A stretch of DNA of 64,000 bases from Buchnera aphidicola (Cavariella theobaldi) (GTDB lineage: Bacteria > Pseudomonadota > Gammaproteobacteria > Enterobacterales > Enterobacteriaceae): the NCBI RefSeq assembly GCF_964059165.1, contig NZ_OZ060413.1:372001-436000 (forward strand), read 5' to 3'. A program made the position numbers and the translations under genes. The notes beneath the pieces are model-generated. The model worked only from the letters and a program-made list of their open reading frames with translations. It was not told where the DNA came from and made no database searches. Below, piece after piece: positions 21,381 to 30,361 of the stretch. Positions within the stretch are counted from its first letter, which is position 1. Each line of letters begins with the position of its first letter.

Positions 21381-22386
21381 ATGAAAAAGAAACTGATTAA
21401 TATACAGATAAAATATTTATGCACAAAAATATAAAATTTTAACAAGCTATTTTTTTACATCTAGATGGAAGATACTAGACGACTCATTGTACTCATAAAA
21501 ATATTAACAAAACGCATTTGAAACAATATTTTTGATAATAAAAAATATTTTAATCACTATTAAAGTGTCTATTTTTTTTTGAATAGTAAAAATACAGAAT
21601 AAAAAATTATCTATTGATACTAAGCGGGTAATTACTTATTTTCTATAATCATTGAATAAAAAAACATTAAAATATCTGCTGAGATTTTTAGAATTTTTTA
21701 CTTCCTGCCATCAGGCTAAAATTTTTTTGAAAAAATTTAAAATAGAAAAGACCAAGAAATTTAAATATCACAATATTAATATTACACTGTATTAATATCA
21801 TTATTTAAACTTTATACAGTTGTATAGGTAGAACTTACATAAAAAAATTATTTCTAGTCAAATTGAAACCAATATTTTTCTAGTATCTAAACAAGCGGAT
21901 CCAAACTATATCATATATAATAGTCAACTCAATCATATGAGAAATATTTTAATAAAATCGCTGAAATCTAAAAAATAAAAATTAAATGCATTAATTAAAA
22001 TATATCAGGACAAGACTCATCGATATTAATATTAAAATAAATGTTTAGTCCAAAATTCCAATTCATATAAAATTTTTTTATTGAATATTATTTTATATAG
22101 AAAGAATTCGATTACAGAAAATATTTTAAAAATTATCTAAACATATTTAAAATTCATTAATATAATTTCTAAAAATCAGTGAAAAAATAATTTTACTATT
22201 TGTTATGATAAATCTACATTATAAATAATATTTCCAAGAAACATAAATTTATTAATCATAGTCTTACTAGAAAAAATAATGATAAATGTAAAAAATCACG
22301 TACATAATATTTTTATATTATATGAGTATGATTGTATATTATATAAAAAATTTAATAGTGAAGGTACTGATATTAATATAAAATAA
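21381..22386 (+). pseudogene. murA: degraded murA (UDP-GlcNAc 1-carboxyvinyltransferase)
   Basis: No long open frame remains, yet MurA is readable in pieces in the correct order. An ATG at 21381 sits where murA should begin. CTTCCTGCCATCAGG near 21705 resembles the LPGGCxIGAR block. At 21859-21888 the frame reads QIETNIFLVS, matching RIETGTFLVA, and continues to LNHMRNILIKSLKS, matching PDTLDAVLAKLRDA. At 22111-22137 SITENILKII matches FITETVFENR, the ITE being identical. The end (to TAA 22384-22386) reads EYDCILYKKFNSEGTDINIK, matching the C-terminal RGYERIEDKLRALGANI. Length is ~1.0 kb against ~1.26 kb for an intact gene. MurA commits UDP-GlcNAc to peptidoglycan, so this step is lost. Confidence 0.85.
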
Positions 22387-22468
22387 ATTGTTTTCTAATA
22401 GTTTTAAAAAAATTAAAGTATTTTAAAATATAAGATATTAGACATATATTCTATGATGGAGTGAAAGT

Positions 22469-22777
22469 ATGTATGCAGTTTTTGTAAATGGTGGAAAACA
22501 ATACCGAGTAATGAAAAATCAAACCATTAGATTAGAAAAAATAAATACACCGATCGGCACAAAAATACAATTTAAGAAAGTATTGTTAATTAAAGACAAA
22601 GATACTCTTAAAATAGGTAATCCCTTTGTCAAAGAAGGTATTATACAAGCACACATTAAAAAACATGGCAGATTAAAAAAAATTAAAATAATAAAATTTA
22701 ATCGTCGTAAGCATTATAAAAAACAACAAGGACATCGTCAATATTTTACTGATGTAAAAATTATAAATATTTGTTAA
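22469..22777 (+). CDS. rplU: 50S ribosomal protein L21
   Basis: Large-subunit protein binding 23S rRNA. The 102 residues (103 in E. coli) begin MYAVFVNGGKQYRVMKNQTI, with the C-terminal KHYKKQQGHRQYFTDVKI motif that defines L21. GGAG lies seven bases before the ATG. rpmA follows 21 bases later, the universal rplU-rpmA pair. The ispB gene that lies divergent upstream in E. coli is absent. Confidence 0.97.
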   Translation: MYAVFVNGGKQYRVMKNQTIRLEKINTPIGTKIQFKKVLLIKDKDTLKIGNPFVKEGIIQAHIKKHGRLKKIKIIKFNRRKHYKKQQGHRQYFTDVKIINIC

Positions 22778-22798
22778 AATTTAAGGATATTATACAGT

Positions 22799-23053
22799 AT
22801 GGCACATAAAAAAGCAGGAGGATCAACTCGAAATGGGCGAGACTCTAATGCTCAAAGATTAGGTGTAAAATGTTTTGGTGGTGAATTTGTTTCAGCCGGG
22901 AGTATTATTGTAAAACAACGCGGTACTAAATTTCATCCCGGTCACAACACAGGTTGCGGGAAAGATCATACTATCTTTGCCATTATAAGTGGAAAAGTAC
23001 AATTTCAAAAAAAGGGCTTAAAAAAAAGAAAATACATAAATATTTTAAACTAA
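22799..23053 (+). CDS. rpmA: 50S ribosomal protein L27
   Basis: L27 reaches the peptidyl transferase centre through its N-terminal tail. The 84 residues (85 in E. coli) start [15 protein letters not shown] and carry [19 protein letters not shown] and [17 protein letters not shown], all family hallmarks. The C-terminal lysine-rich end is slightly diverged. It is followed by a structured region (23075-23120) and obgE. E. coli yhbE, normally next, is absent. Confidence 0.97.
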   Translation: MAHKKAGGSTRNGRDSNAQRLGVKCFGGEFVSAGSIIVKQRGTKFHPGHNTGCGKDHTIFAIISGKVQFQKKGLKKRKYINILN

Positions 23054-23074
23054 AAAAAATAATCATTTTATATA

Positions 23075-23120
23075 TAGAAAACCCCTTATCAGGGGTATTC
23101 TATTTTTATTTTTAGAATAC
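23075..23120 (+). terminator. terminator with overlapping alternative hairpin between rpmA and obgE
   Basis: Arm A (23075-23085, TAGAAAACCCC) pairs with arm B (23092-23102, GGGGTATTCTA) with one mismatch, followed by a T-rich run, a good terminator for rplU-rpmA. Part of arm B (GTATTCTA, 23095-23102) is also perfectly complementary to arm C (TAGAATAC, 23113-23120). The A:B and B:C stems cannot form together. Confidence 0.7.
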
Positions 23121-23246
23121 TGGCATAGTAAAATAATTTTAAAGTGATTTTTGATTAAATGATTAATTTATTATTGCAAAATATTTTAAGTTCAAGAAAT
23201 ATACGTAAAGAAAATATATCCACTTTTATCACTATGTCATCTTTAA

Positions 23247-24314
<1,068 letters not shown>

Positions 24315-24369
24315 TAAAAAACAACATTATTACTAACATACAATATAGTCTATTAATACAATATTAATA

Positions 24370-24403
24370 AAAGAACTCGGTTAATTAGACAACCAAGTTC
24401 TTT
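24370..24403. terminator. bidirectional hairpin between convergent obgE and rpsI
   Basis: AAAGAACTCGGTT (24370-24382) pairs with AACCAAGTTCTTT (24391-24403) with a single mismatch and an 8-base loop. It lies between two genes that converge, with A/T tracts on both sides, so it can stop transcripts from either direction. Confidence 0.7.
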
Positions 24404-24427
24404 AATAAAATATTCAACAATACATTA

Positions 24428-24820
24428 TTAACGTTTAGAAAATTGTGGACGTTTTCTTGCTTTACGCAAACCCACTTTTTTACGTTCCACTTGTCTAGCA
24501 TCACGTGTAACAAATCCAGCCTTTCTTAATTCTATACGTAAAGATGGATTATATCGAATTAAGGCGCGAGTGATTCCTTGTCGAATAGCACCTGCTTGAC
24601 CCGAAATTCCCCCACCTTTGACTGTGATATAAATATTAAACTTGTTTATCATATCAAGCAATTCTAATGGTTGTAATACAATCATATAAGAAGTTTCACG
24701 ACTAAAATACTTCTCTAAAGATAATTTATTAACAATAATACTACCATTACCAGATTTTAAAAACACTCTAGCAGAAGAACTTTTACGACGTCCTGTTCCA
24801 TAATATTGAGTATAAATCAT
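24428..24820 (-). CDS. rpsI: 30S ribosomal protein S9
   Basis: Small-subunit protein whose C-terminal tail touches P-site tRNA. The 130 residues equal the E. coli length. [17 protein letters not shown] at the N terminus, [18 protein letters not shown] in the middle and the terminal [17 protein letters not shown] with the conserved final arginine are all intact. It follows rplM by 15 bases, the standard rplM-rpsI operon. Confidence 0.97.
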   Translation of the reverse strand: MIYTQYYGTGRRKSSSARVFLKSGNGSIIVNKLSLEKYFSRETSYMIVLQPLELLDMINKFNIYITVKGGGISGQAGAIRQGITRALIRYNPSLRIELRKAGFVTRDARQVERKKVGLRKARKRPQFSKR

Positions 24821-24835
24821 TAACTAAAAACTCCA

Positions 24836-25264
24836 TTAAATACGTAATAATTGAGGGCATTGTGCTTCATGATGATGATTTTCATTTGCAAAAACTTTTA
24901 ATTTTAAGAACATGGATCGACCTAATGATCCTTTAGGTAACATTCCTTTTACGGCAATCTGAATGATTCTTTCCGGATAACGAAATAACATTTCTTCAAA
25001 TCTTAATTTTTTTATACCACCTACATAACCAGTGTGATGATAATAAATTTTATTTGTATATTTTTGTCCTGTTACTAATATTTTTGATGCATTTAATACA
25101 ATGATATAATCTCCAGCATCGAGATGAGGGGTATACTCTACTTTATGTTTACCTCTTAATCTATGAGATAAAAAACTAGCCAATCTTCCTAAAACTTGAT
25201 TAGAAGCATCAATATAATACCATTTTTTTTTTATATTATGCATTTTAGCCGAAAAAGTTTTCAT
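24836..25264 (-). CDS. rplM: 50S ribosomal protein L13
   Basis: Early-assembling large-subunit protein. Started at [19 protein letters not shown] it has 142 residues, identical in length to E. coli L13; the ATG five codons upstream is discounted. The family blocks [44 protein letters not shown] and [16 protein letters not shown] are all present. First gene of the rplM-rpsI pair. Confidence 0.97.
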   Translation of the reverse strand: MKTFSAKMHNIKKKWYYIDASNQVLGRLASFLSHRLRGKHKVEYTPHLDAGDYIIVLNASKILVTGQKYTNKIYYHHTGYVGGIKKLRFEEMLFRYPERIIQIAVKGMLPKGSLGRSMFLKLKVFANENHHHEAQCPQLLRI

Positions 25265-25567
25265 ATAATATTCACTCAAAAAAATTATTATTCATATAAT
25301 AAAATAATACTATGATTATAGTTAATAAGATATAGTAAATATATTTTTGCTAATAAGATATTATAATTATTCTTATTTATGTATTTTAATTTAAAATATA
25401 AAAATTCATCACATAAATAAAAATATTTTCTTATAATAAAATCTTTTATTAATTCAATATAGTAATTTTGATCAAGAAAACAATACAAAAAATTCTTATA
25501 ATATTTCAAATACAAATTTATACTATTTTAGTATATATCATTCATCTCATATAAATAGGTTGTTTTT
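25265..25567. other. divergent rplM/pheA intergenic region, 303 bases
   Basis: A/T-rich spacer with the promoters for both genes. I searched upstream of pheA for a phenylalanine-rich leader peptide and attenuator like E. coli pheL and found none. A 75-codon open frame on the minus strand here is judged accidental. Confidence 0.5.
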
Positions 25568-26725
25568 ATGAATTCTAAACCTTCTTTACCACCTATACGT
25601 AACCAAATTAATAATATAGACAAAAAAATAGTTTATCTATTAGCCGAAAGAAAAAAATTGATTTTTACTATTGCTGCATCTAAAATTCAAAATAATCAAG
25701 AAATACGTGATATAGAGCGTGAAAAAAAATTATTGCATGATTTAATTAATTATGGAAAAAAATATCATCTTACCTCTGAATATATTACTTGTATTTTTCA
25801 AATCATTATTGAAGAGTCAGTTCTAACTCAACAAATGTTATTACAACAATTTTATAACAACAATAAAATTTATCCATCCAGCTTCTCTTTTTTAGGTCCA
25901 AACGGATCTTATTCTCATATTGCACTTAATGAATATGCACAAAGAAATTGTAAAAAATATATTGAAAAAGAATGTTCAACATTTGAAGAAGTTCTTCTTT
26001 CAGTAGAAAATAATTATACTGATTGCGCTATTGTACCTATAGAAAACAATTCTTCTGGCGTTATTTCTGAAGTTTTATCTATATTGAAAAACATTAATTT
26101 ATTTATTATTGGAGAAATAAATATTTGTGTAAATCATTGCCTGTTAGGATTAAAAAATGCTAAATTAAAAAATATAAAAACAATATATAGTCATCCACAA
26201 CCATTTAAACAATGTAGTAATTTTATTAGACAGTTTTCTCATTGGAAAATTAAATACTCTAAAAGTACAACAGATGCCATCAGAACAGTAGCTCAATATA
26301 AAGATATAACTAATGCTGCATTGGGTAGTGCAATAGGGGGAAACATATATAAATTAAATATTTTAGCTACCAATGTCACCAATCAAGAAAAAAATATTAC
26401 AAGATTTATATTATTATCTAAAAACAAGATAAATATTTCTCCACAAATACCTGCTAAAACAACTATTATCTTCAATAAAAAAAATACATCTAACGATCTT
26501 GTAAAAATATTAATATTACTACAAAAAAACAATATTACTGTAAAAACGATATCATCTAAAATAAAACAAAATAATCTAATAGAAGAAGTGGTTTATGTTG
26601 ATATTCCATTAAATATATCATCGTCATTAATGCAAGATATTATTAAAAAGGTTATACACCTTAATACAAATATAAAAATATTAGGTTGTTATCCCAGCGC
26701 AAAAATTATACCAGCAGTATTGTAA
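25568..26725 (+). CDS. pheA: bifunctional chorismate mutase/prephenate dehydratase (P-protein)
   Basis: Converts chorismate to prephenate and prephenate to phenylpyruvate, the precursor of phenylalanine. The 385 residues (386 in E. coli) hold the mutase domain (1-95) with RDIERE near 47-52 and SVLTQQ near 84-89, the dehydratase domain with IPIEN-type VPIENNSSG and the catalytic TRF at 278-280, and a C-terminal ACT domain. The ACT phenylalanine-binding motifs GALV (309-312) and ESRP (329-332) of E. coli are NDLV and SSKI here, which should weaken feedback inhibition. A leader attenuator is also absent. Phenylalanine is a nutrient Buchnera supplies to its host. Confidence 0.97.
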   Translation: MNSKPSLPPIRNQINNIDKKIVYLLAERKKLIFTIAASKIQNNQEIRDIEREKKLLHDLINYGKKYHLTSEYITCIFQIIIEESVLTQQMLLQQFYNNNKIYPSSFSFLGPNGSYSHIALNEYAQRNCKKYIEKECSTFEEVLLSVENNYTDCAIVPIENNSSGVISEVLSILKNINLFIIGEINICVNHCLLGLKNAKLKNIKTIYSHPQPFKQCSNFIRQFSHWKIKYSKSTTDAIRTVAQYKDITNAALGSAIGGNIYKLNILATNVTNQEKNITRFILLSKNKINISPQIPAKTTIIFNKKNTSNDLVKILILLQKNNITVKTISSKIKQNNLIEEVVYVDIPLNISSSLMQDIIKKVIHLNTNIKILGCYPSAKIIPAVL

Positions 26726-26843
26726 AAGCCCATTAAAAGTATTAATTTATTTTTTATTAGCACCTCTCATCAAACACTGAGTTATATAATATAATTCTTG
26801 CAAATCGATTTATTATCACTATTAACTTAAAATGAGTAAAAAT

Positions 26844-28196
26844 ATGTTTGATAACTTAACTGAACGTCTTTCACATACTTTACGTAAAATTACCCATTCA
26901 GGAAGACTTACAGAAGAAAATATCAAAAACACCACTAGAGAAGTTCGAAAAGCGCTACTAGAGGCAGACGTAGTATTATCAGTTGTAAAAAAATTTATTA
27001 ATAATGTTAAAAATAAATCTATTGGTCTTAAAATTAATAAAAGCTTAACTCCTGGGCAAGAATTTATAAAAATAGTAAAAAATGAACTTATATTAGCCAT
27101 GGGAGAAAAAAATAATAAATTAAATTTTTCTGTTCAACCTCCAGCAATCATATTATTTATTGGTTTACAAGGGGTTGGAAAAACTACAAGCATGGTAAAA
27201 TTAGGAAAATTTATTCAAGAAAAACATAAAAAAAAAATATTAACTGTGTCAACTGATATTTATCGTGCAGCTGCAATTAAACAGTTAGAAATATTATCAA
27301 AACAAGCAAAAATAGATTTTTTTCCATCTTATGAAAATCAAATTCCTGTTGATATAGTACAAAAATCTATAACATATGCTCAAAATAAGATATATGATGT
27401 TTTATTAATTGATACAGCAGGAAGATTACACGTTAATATAAAATTAATGAATGAGATAAAAAAAATTCAAATTTTATCTAAACCAATTGAAACTTTATTG
27501 GTAGTTGACTCAATGATGGGGCAAGATTCTATAAATATGGCGAATATTTTTCAAAATTATGTTGATATTTCAGGAATATTTTTAACAAAAACAGATAGTG
27601 ATTCACGCAGCGGTATTGCGCTTTCTATACAAAACATAACTGGAAAATCTATTAAATTTATCGGAACGGGAGAAAAAATACATCAATTAGAAAAATTTTA
27701 TCCTGAAAGAATGGCAAATAGAATTTTAGGAATGGAAGATGTTGTATCTCTAATTGAAGATATAGAAGACAAAATAGACAAATCACAAATTAAAAAATTA
27801 ACTAAAAAAATTAAAATCGGTCATAATTTCGATTTAAATGATTTTTTGATACAAATAAAACAAATGAAAAAAATAGGAGGTTTAAATCATTTAATAGAAA
27901 AATTTTTTCATAAAAATATATTACCTGAAAATCAATTAATAAATTGTAATGAAAATACATTAAATACTATAGAAGCTATAATTTGCTCTATGACTCCGAA
28001 AGAAAAAATGACACCAAAAATTATAAAAGGATCTCGTAAAAAAAGAATTGCATTGGGATCCGGAACAAATATTCAAGATATTAACAAATTATTAAAAAAT
28101 TTTGATGATGCTAAAAAAATGATGAAAAAAATTAAAAAAAGCGGCTTAGGAAACATGATGAGAGGTGTGAAAAATTTTTTACCTAAAAAATTTTAA
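26844..28196 (+). CDS. ffh: signal recognition particle protein (SRP54)
   Basis: With 4.5S RNA targets nascent membrane proteins to FtsY and SecYEG. The 450 residues begin MFDNLTERLSHTLRKI, matching E. coli; an ATG four codons upstream is an alternative. N domain with ALLEADV, G domain with GLQGVGKTTS, DTAGRLH and TKTD, and the M domain with KGSRKKRIALGSG for 4.5S RNA binding. Two oddities: the usual DGDARGG reads DSDSRSG, and the methionine-rich finger loop of the M domain is diverged and less hydrophobic. The 4.5S RNA gene is not in this window. Confidence 0.95.
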   Translation: MFDNLTERLSHTLRKITHSGRLTEENIKNTTREVRKALLEADVVLSVVKKFINNVKNKSIGLKINKSLTPGQEFIKIVKNELILAMGEKNNKLNFSVQPPAIILFIGLQGVGKTTSMVKLGKFIQEKHKKKILTVSTDIYRAAAIKQLEILSKQAKIDFFPSYENQIPVDIVQKSITYAQNKIYDVLLIDTAGRLHVNIKLMNEIKKIQILSKPIETLLVVDSMMGQDSINMANIFQNYVDISGIFLTKTDSDSRSGIALSIQNITGKSIKFIGTGEKIHQLEKFYPERMANRILGMEDVVSLIEDIEDKIDKSQIKKLTKKIKIGHNFDLNDFLIQIKQMKKIGGLNHLIEKFFHKNILPENQLINCNENTLNTIEAIICSMTPKEKMTPKIIKGSRKKRIALGSGTNIQDINKLLKNFDDAKKMMKKIKKSGLGNMMRGVKNFLPKKF

Positions 28197-28320
28197 AAAA
28201 TTATATAATATAATATATCTAAAAAAAGATTTTTGTTTTACTTTCATGTAAAATAACATTTCTTTTCATGATTTTGTATATAAAACGCATTGTCTTTACA
28301 ACAAATAAAAGAGGTAAAAA

Positions 28321-28557
28321 ATGGTAAAAATTCGATTAGCTCGACATGGGGCAAAAAAACGTCCTTTTTATAAAATAGTTGTTGCCGACAGCCGATTTTC
28401 AAGAGATGGCCGATTTATCGAACGAATAGGTTATTTTAATCCTATAGCAAAAGCTCAGTCTAAAAATATTGTATTTAATTTAGAGCGAATAAAACATTGG
28501 ATACAAAAAGGGGCAAAAATGTCAGATAGAGTAAAAAAATTAATCAATATTGTATAA
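28321..28557 (+). CDS. rpsP: 30S ribosomal protein S16
   Basis: Small-subunit assembly protein. The 78 residues (82 in E. coli) begin [20 protein letters not shown] and include [20 protein letters not shown], diagnostic for S16. GAGG lies upstream of the ATG. It opens the conserved rpsP-rimM-trmD-rplS operon, all four members of which follow on this strand. Confidence 0.97.
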   Translation: MVKIRLARHGAKKRPFYKIVVADSRFSRDGRFIERIGYFNPIAKAQSKNIVFNLERIKHWIQKGAKMSDRVKKLINIV

Positions 28558-28569
28558 AAAAGAGATAAT

Positions 28570-29103
28570 ATTATAAAAAACAGCATAGAAAAAACAACAA
28601 AAAAGATCATAATAGGAAAAATTGGAAAAGCCTATGGTATTTTAGGTTGGTTAAATATTTTTTCTTTTACAGAAAAACAAGAAAATATTTTTAATTATTT
28701 TCCATGGTTTTTTATTAAAGAAAAAAAATGGGAAATAATACAACCAAAAAATTGGCAAAAACATAAAAATCATTTTGTTGTTCACATAAAGAATATTGAT
28801 AATCGTTCAGTTGCTATGCAATTTACTAATGCCAATATATTCATCAATGAATGTCAATTACCACAGTTAAAAAAAAATGAATACTACTGGCAAGATATTA
28901 TGAATTATCAAGTATTTAATACAAAAAATACATATCTAGGTCACGTAATAAATATTATCAGAACAACACATAACGATATCTTTGTAATAAAAAAAAAATC
29001 AGAATTGTTCAATGAAAAACAAGTACTCATTCCTGTCATTTATGAAAAAATAATTAAAAAAATTGATACTATTAAAAAAATTATCAACGTTCAATGGGAC
29101 TAA
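28570..29103 (+). CDS. rimM: ribosome maturation factor RimM, apparent AUU start
   Basis: Binds S19 and aids maturation of the 30S head. The frame stays open back to just after rpsP and encodes a complete RimM: IIIGKIGKAYGILGWLNIFS matches the E. coli N-terminal [20 protein letters not shown], FPWFF matches YQPWF, and the C-terminal PRC domain has LPQLKKNEYYWQDIMNYQV. No ATG, GTG or TTG exists upstream of the core in this frame. An ATT at 28570, five bases after AAAGAG, gives 177 residues (182 in E. coli) with the right N-terminal length, so it is the best start; ATA codons at 28573 and 28585 are alternatives. The first ATG, at 28816, would remove the whole N-terminal domain. Confidence 0.8.
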   Translation: MIKNSIEKTTKKIIIGKIGKAYGILGWLNIFSFTEKQENIFNYFPWFFIKEKKWEIIQPKNWQKHKNHFVVHIKNIDNRSVAMQFTNANIFINECQLPQLKKNEYYWQDIMNYQVFNTKNTYLGHVINIIRTTHNDIFVIKKKSELFNEKQVLIPVIYEKIIKKIDTIKKIINVQWD

Positions 29104-29129
29104 TAATGCATTCTAAAATAAAAAAAAAT

Positions 29130-29890
29130 ATGAAAAAACTATAATATGCTTTAATGTTGTAACTTTGTTTCCTGAAATGTTTCGAGCTATTACTGAATAT
29201 GGTATTATCGGACAAGCATGTAAAAAAAAAATTATTAAAATTAATTTTTTTAATCCAAGAGATTTCACAAATAATAAAAACAAGTCTGTAGATGATCGTC
29301 CTTACGGAGGAGGGCCGGGAATGATAATGAGTGCTATACCATTATATATGGCAATACAAAAAGCGAAATCTATATTAAAAAACACTACAGTTATTTATTT
29401 ATCGCCTCAAGGTATCAAATTAGAACAAAAAAAAATACAGTTATTACTAAACAAAAAAAAAATTATTTTTGTATGTGGTCGATATAAGGGTATTGATCAG
29501 AGAATTATTGATGATCAAATCGATGAGGAATGGTCAATAGGTGATTATATACTGACTGGGGGGGAATTAGCTGCTATGAATGTTATTGACGCCATGTCTA
29601 GACTAGTACCGGGAGTAATTAAAAAAAAAGAATCAATAGAAGAGGATTCATTTACTAATCGCTTCCTAGACTATCCTAATTATACCAAACCAAATAATAT
29701 AAACGGTATGACAGTTCCATCAGTATTATTATCTGGACATCATAAAAATATTCGTCTTTGGCGACTAAAAGCATCAATTGGAAAGACATGGATAAAAAGA
29801 CCAGATATATTAGAAAAACTGTCTTTAACAGAAGAAGAAAATAAACTTTTAAATGAATTTAAAAGTGAATTTGAAAAAAATATTGATTAA
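29130..29890 (+). CDS. trmD: tRNA (guanine-37-N1)-methyltransferase, frame broken at a poly-A run after the start
   Basis: Methylates G37 next to the anticodon to prevent frameshifting; an SPOUT knot enzyme. The main frame, readable from about 29141, gives IICFNVVTLFPEMF, matching the E. coli start IGIISLFPEMF, then DDRPYGGGPGM, VCGRYKGIDQR and IGDYILTGGELAA with the SAM-binding knot, and a normal C terminus. The only plausible ATG (29130-29132) is one base out of frame: it is followed by six A (29133-29138), and seven would give an intact MKKTIICFNVVT. Transcriptional slippage on the A run, or a downstream TTG at 29165 that drops the first beta strand, could rescue it. The knot and catalytic residues are untouched, so function is probably kept. 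Confidence 0.85.
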
Positions 29891-29929
29891 TTTCTCTCGG
29901 TAAATACACGTAATAATAAGGAAATGCAT

Positions 29930-30277
29930 GTGCTAAATATTATTCAAACAATAGAGCAAGAGCAGCTAAAAAATGATATACCAACATTTCGTCCTGGTGA
30001 TACTATTGAAGTAAAAGTATGGGTAATTGAAGGATCTAAAAAAAGATTGCAATCTTTTGAAGGTGTAGTTATAGCTATTAAAAATAGACAATTAAATTCA
30101 TCTTTTACTGTACGTAAAATATCTAATAACGAAGGCATAGAAAGAGTTTTTCAAACGCATTCACATAGTATCAATAATATTCTTGTCAAAAGAAAAGGAT
30201 TTGTTAGACAAGCAAAATTATATTATTTAAGAAAACGTACTGGAAAATCTGCTCGTATTAAAGAAAGAATAAATTAA
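29930..30277 (+). CDS. rplS: 50S ribosomal protein L19
   Basis: Large-subunit protein at the interface with 30S. The GTG at 29930 gives 115 residues, exactly the E. coli length, and has AGGA seven bases upstream; the ATG two codons earlier would leave only one base after AGGA, so GTG is preferred. Landmarks are [50 protein letters not shown] and the basic C-terminal [18 protein letters not shown]. Last gene of the rpsP operon. Confidence 0.95.
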   Translation: MLNIIQTIEQEQLKNDIPTFRPGDTIEVKVWVIEGSKKRLQSFEGVVIAIKNRQLNSSFTVRKISNNEGIERVFQTHSHSINNILVKRKGFVRQAKLYYLRKRTGKSARIKERIN

Positions 30278-30300
30278 CATAAAATAAAACCTTTGTAAGA

Positions 30301-30328
30301 TGCAGTCACGACATTATTCTTGACTGCA
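30301..30328. terminator. hairpin between convergent rplS and tldD
   Basis: TGCAGTCA (30301-30308) pairs perfectly with TGACTGCA (30321-30328) across a 12-base loop. It sits between the stop codons of two convergent genes. The T-tract is weak on both sides, so termination efficiency is uncertain. Confidence 0.6.
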
Positions 30329-30361
30329 CATATATGAGATATTATTTAATAGAAAAATTAA

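Noticed and set aside
25288-25515. 75-codon minus-strand open frame upstream of rplM
   Set aside because: Tyrosine/leucine/lysine-only composition typical of random A/T sequence, no homology recognised and no clear ribosome binding site; it lies in the promoter region of rplM and pheA.
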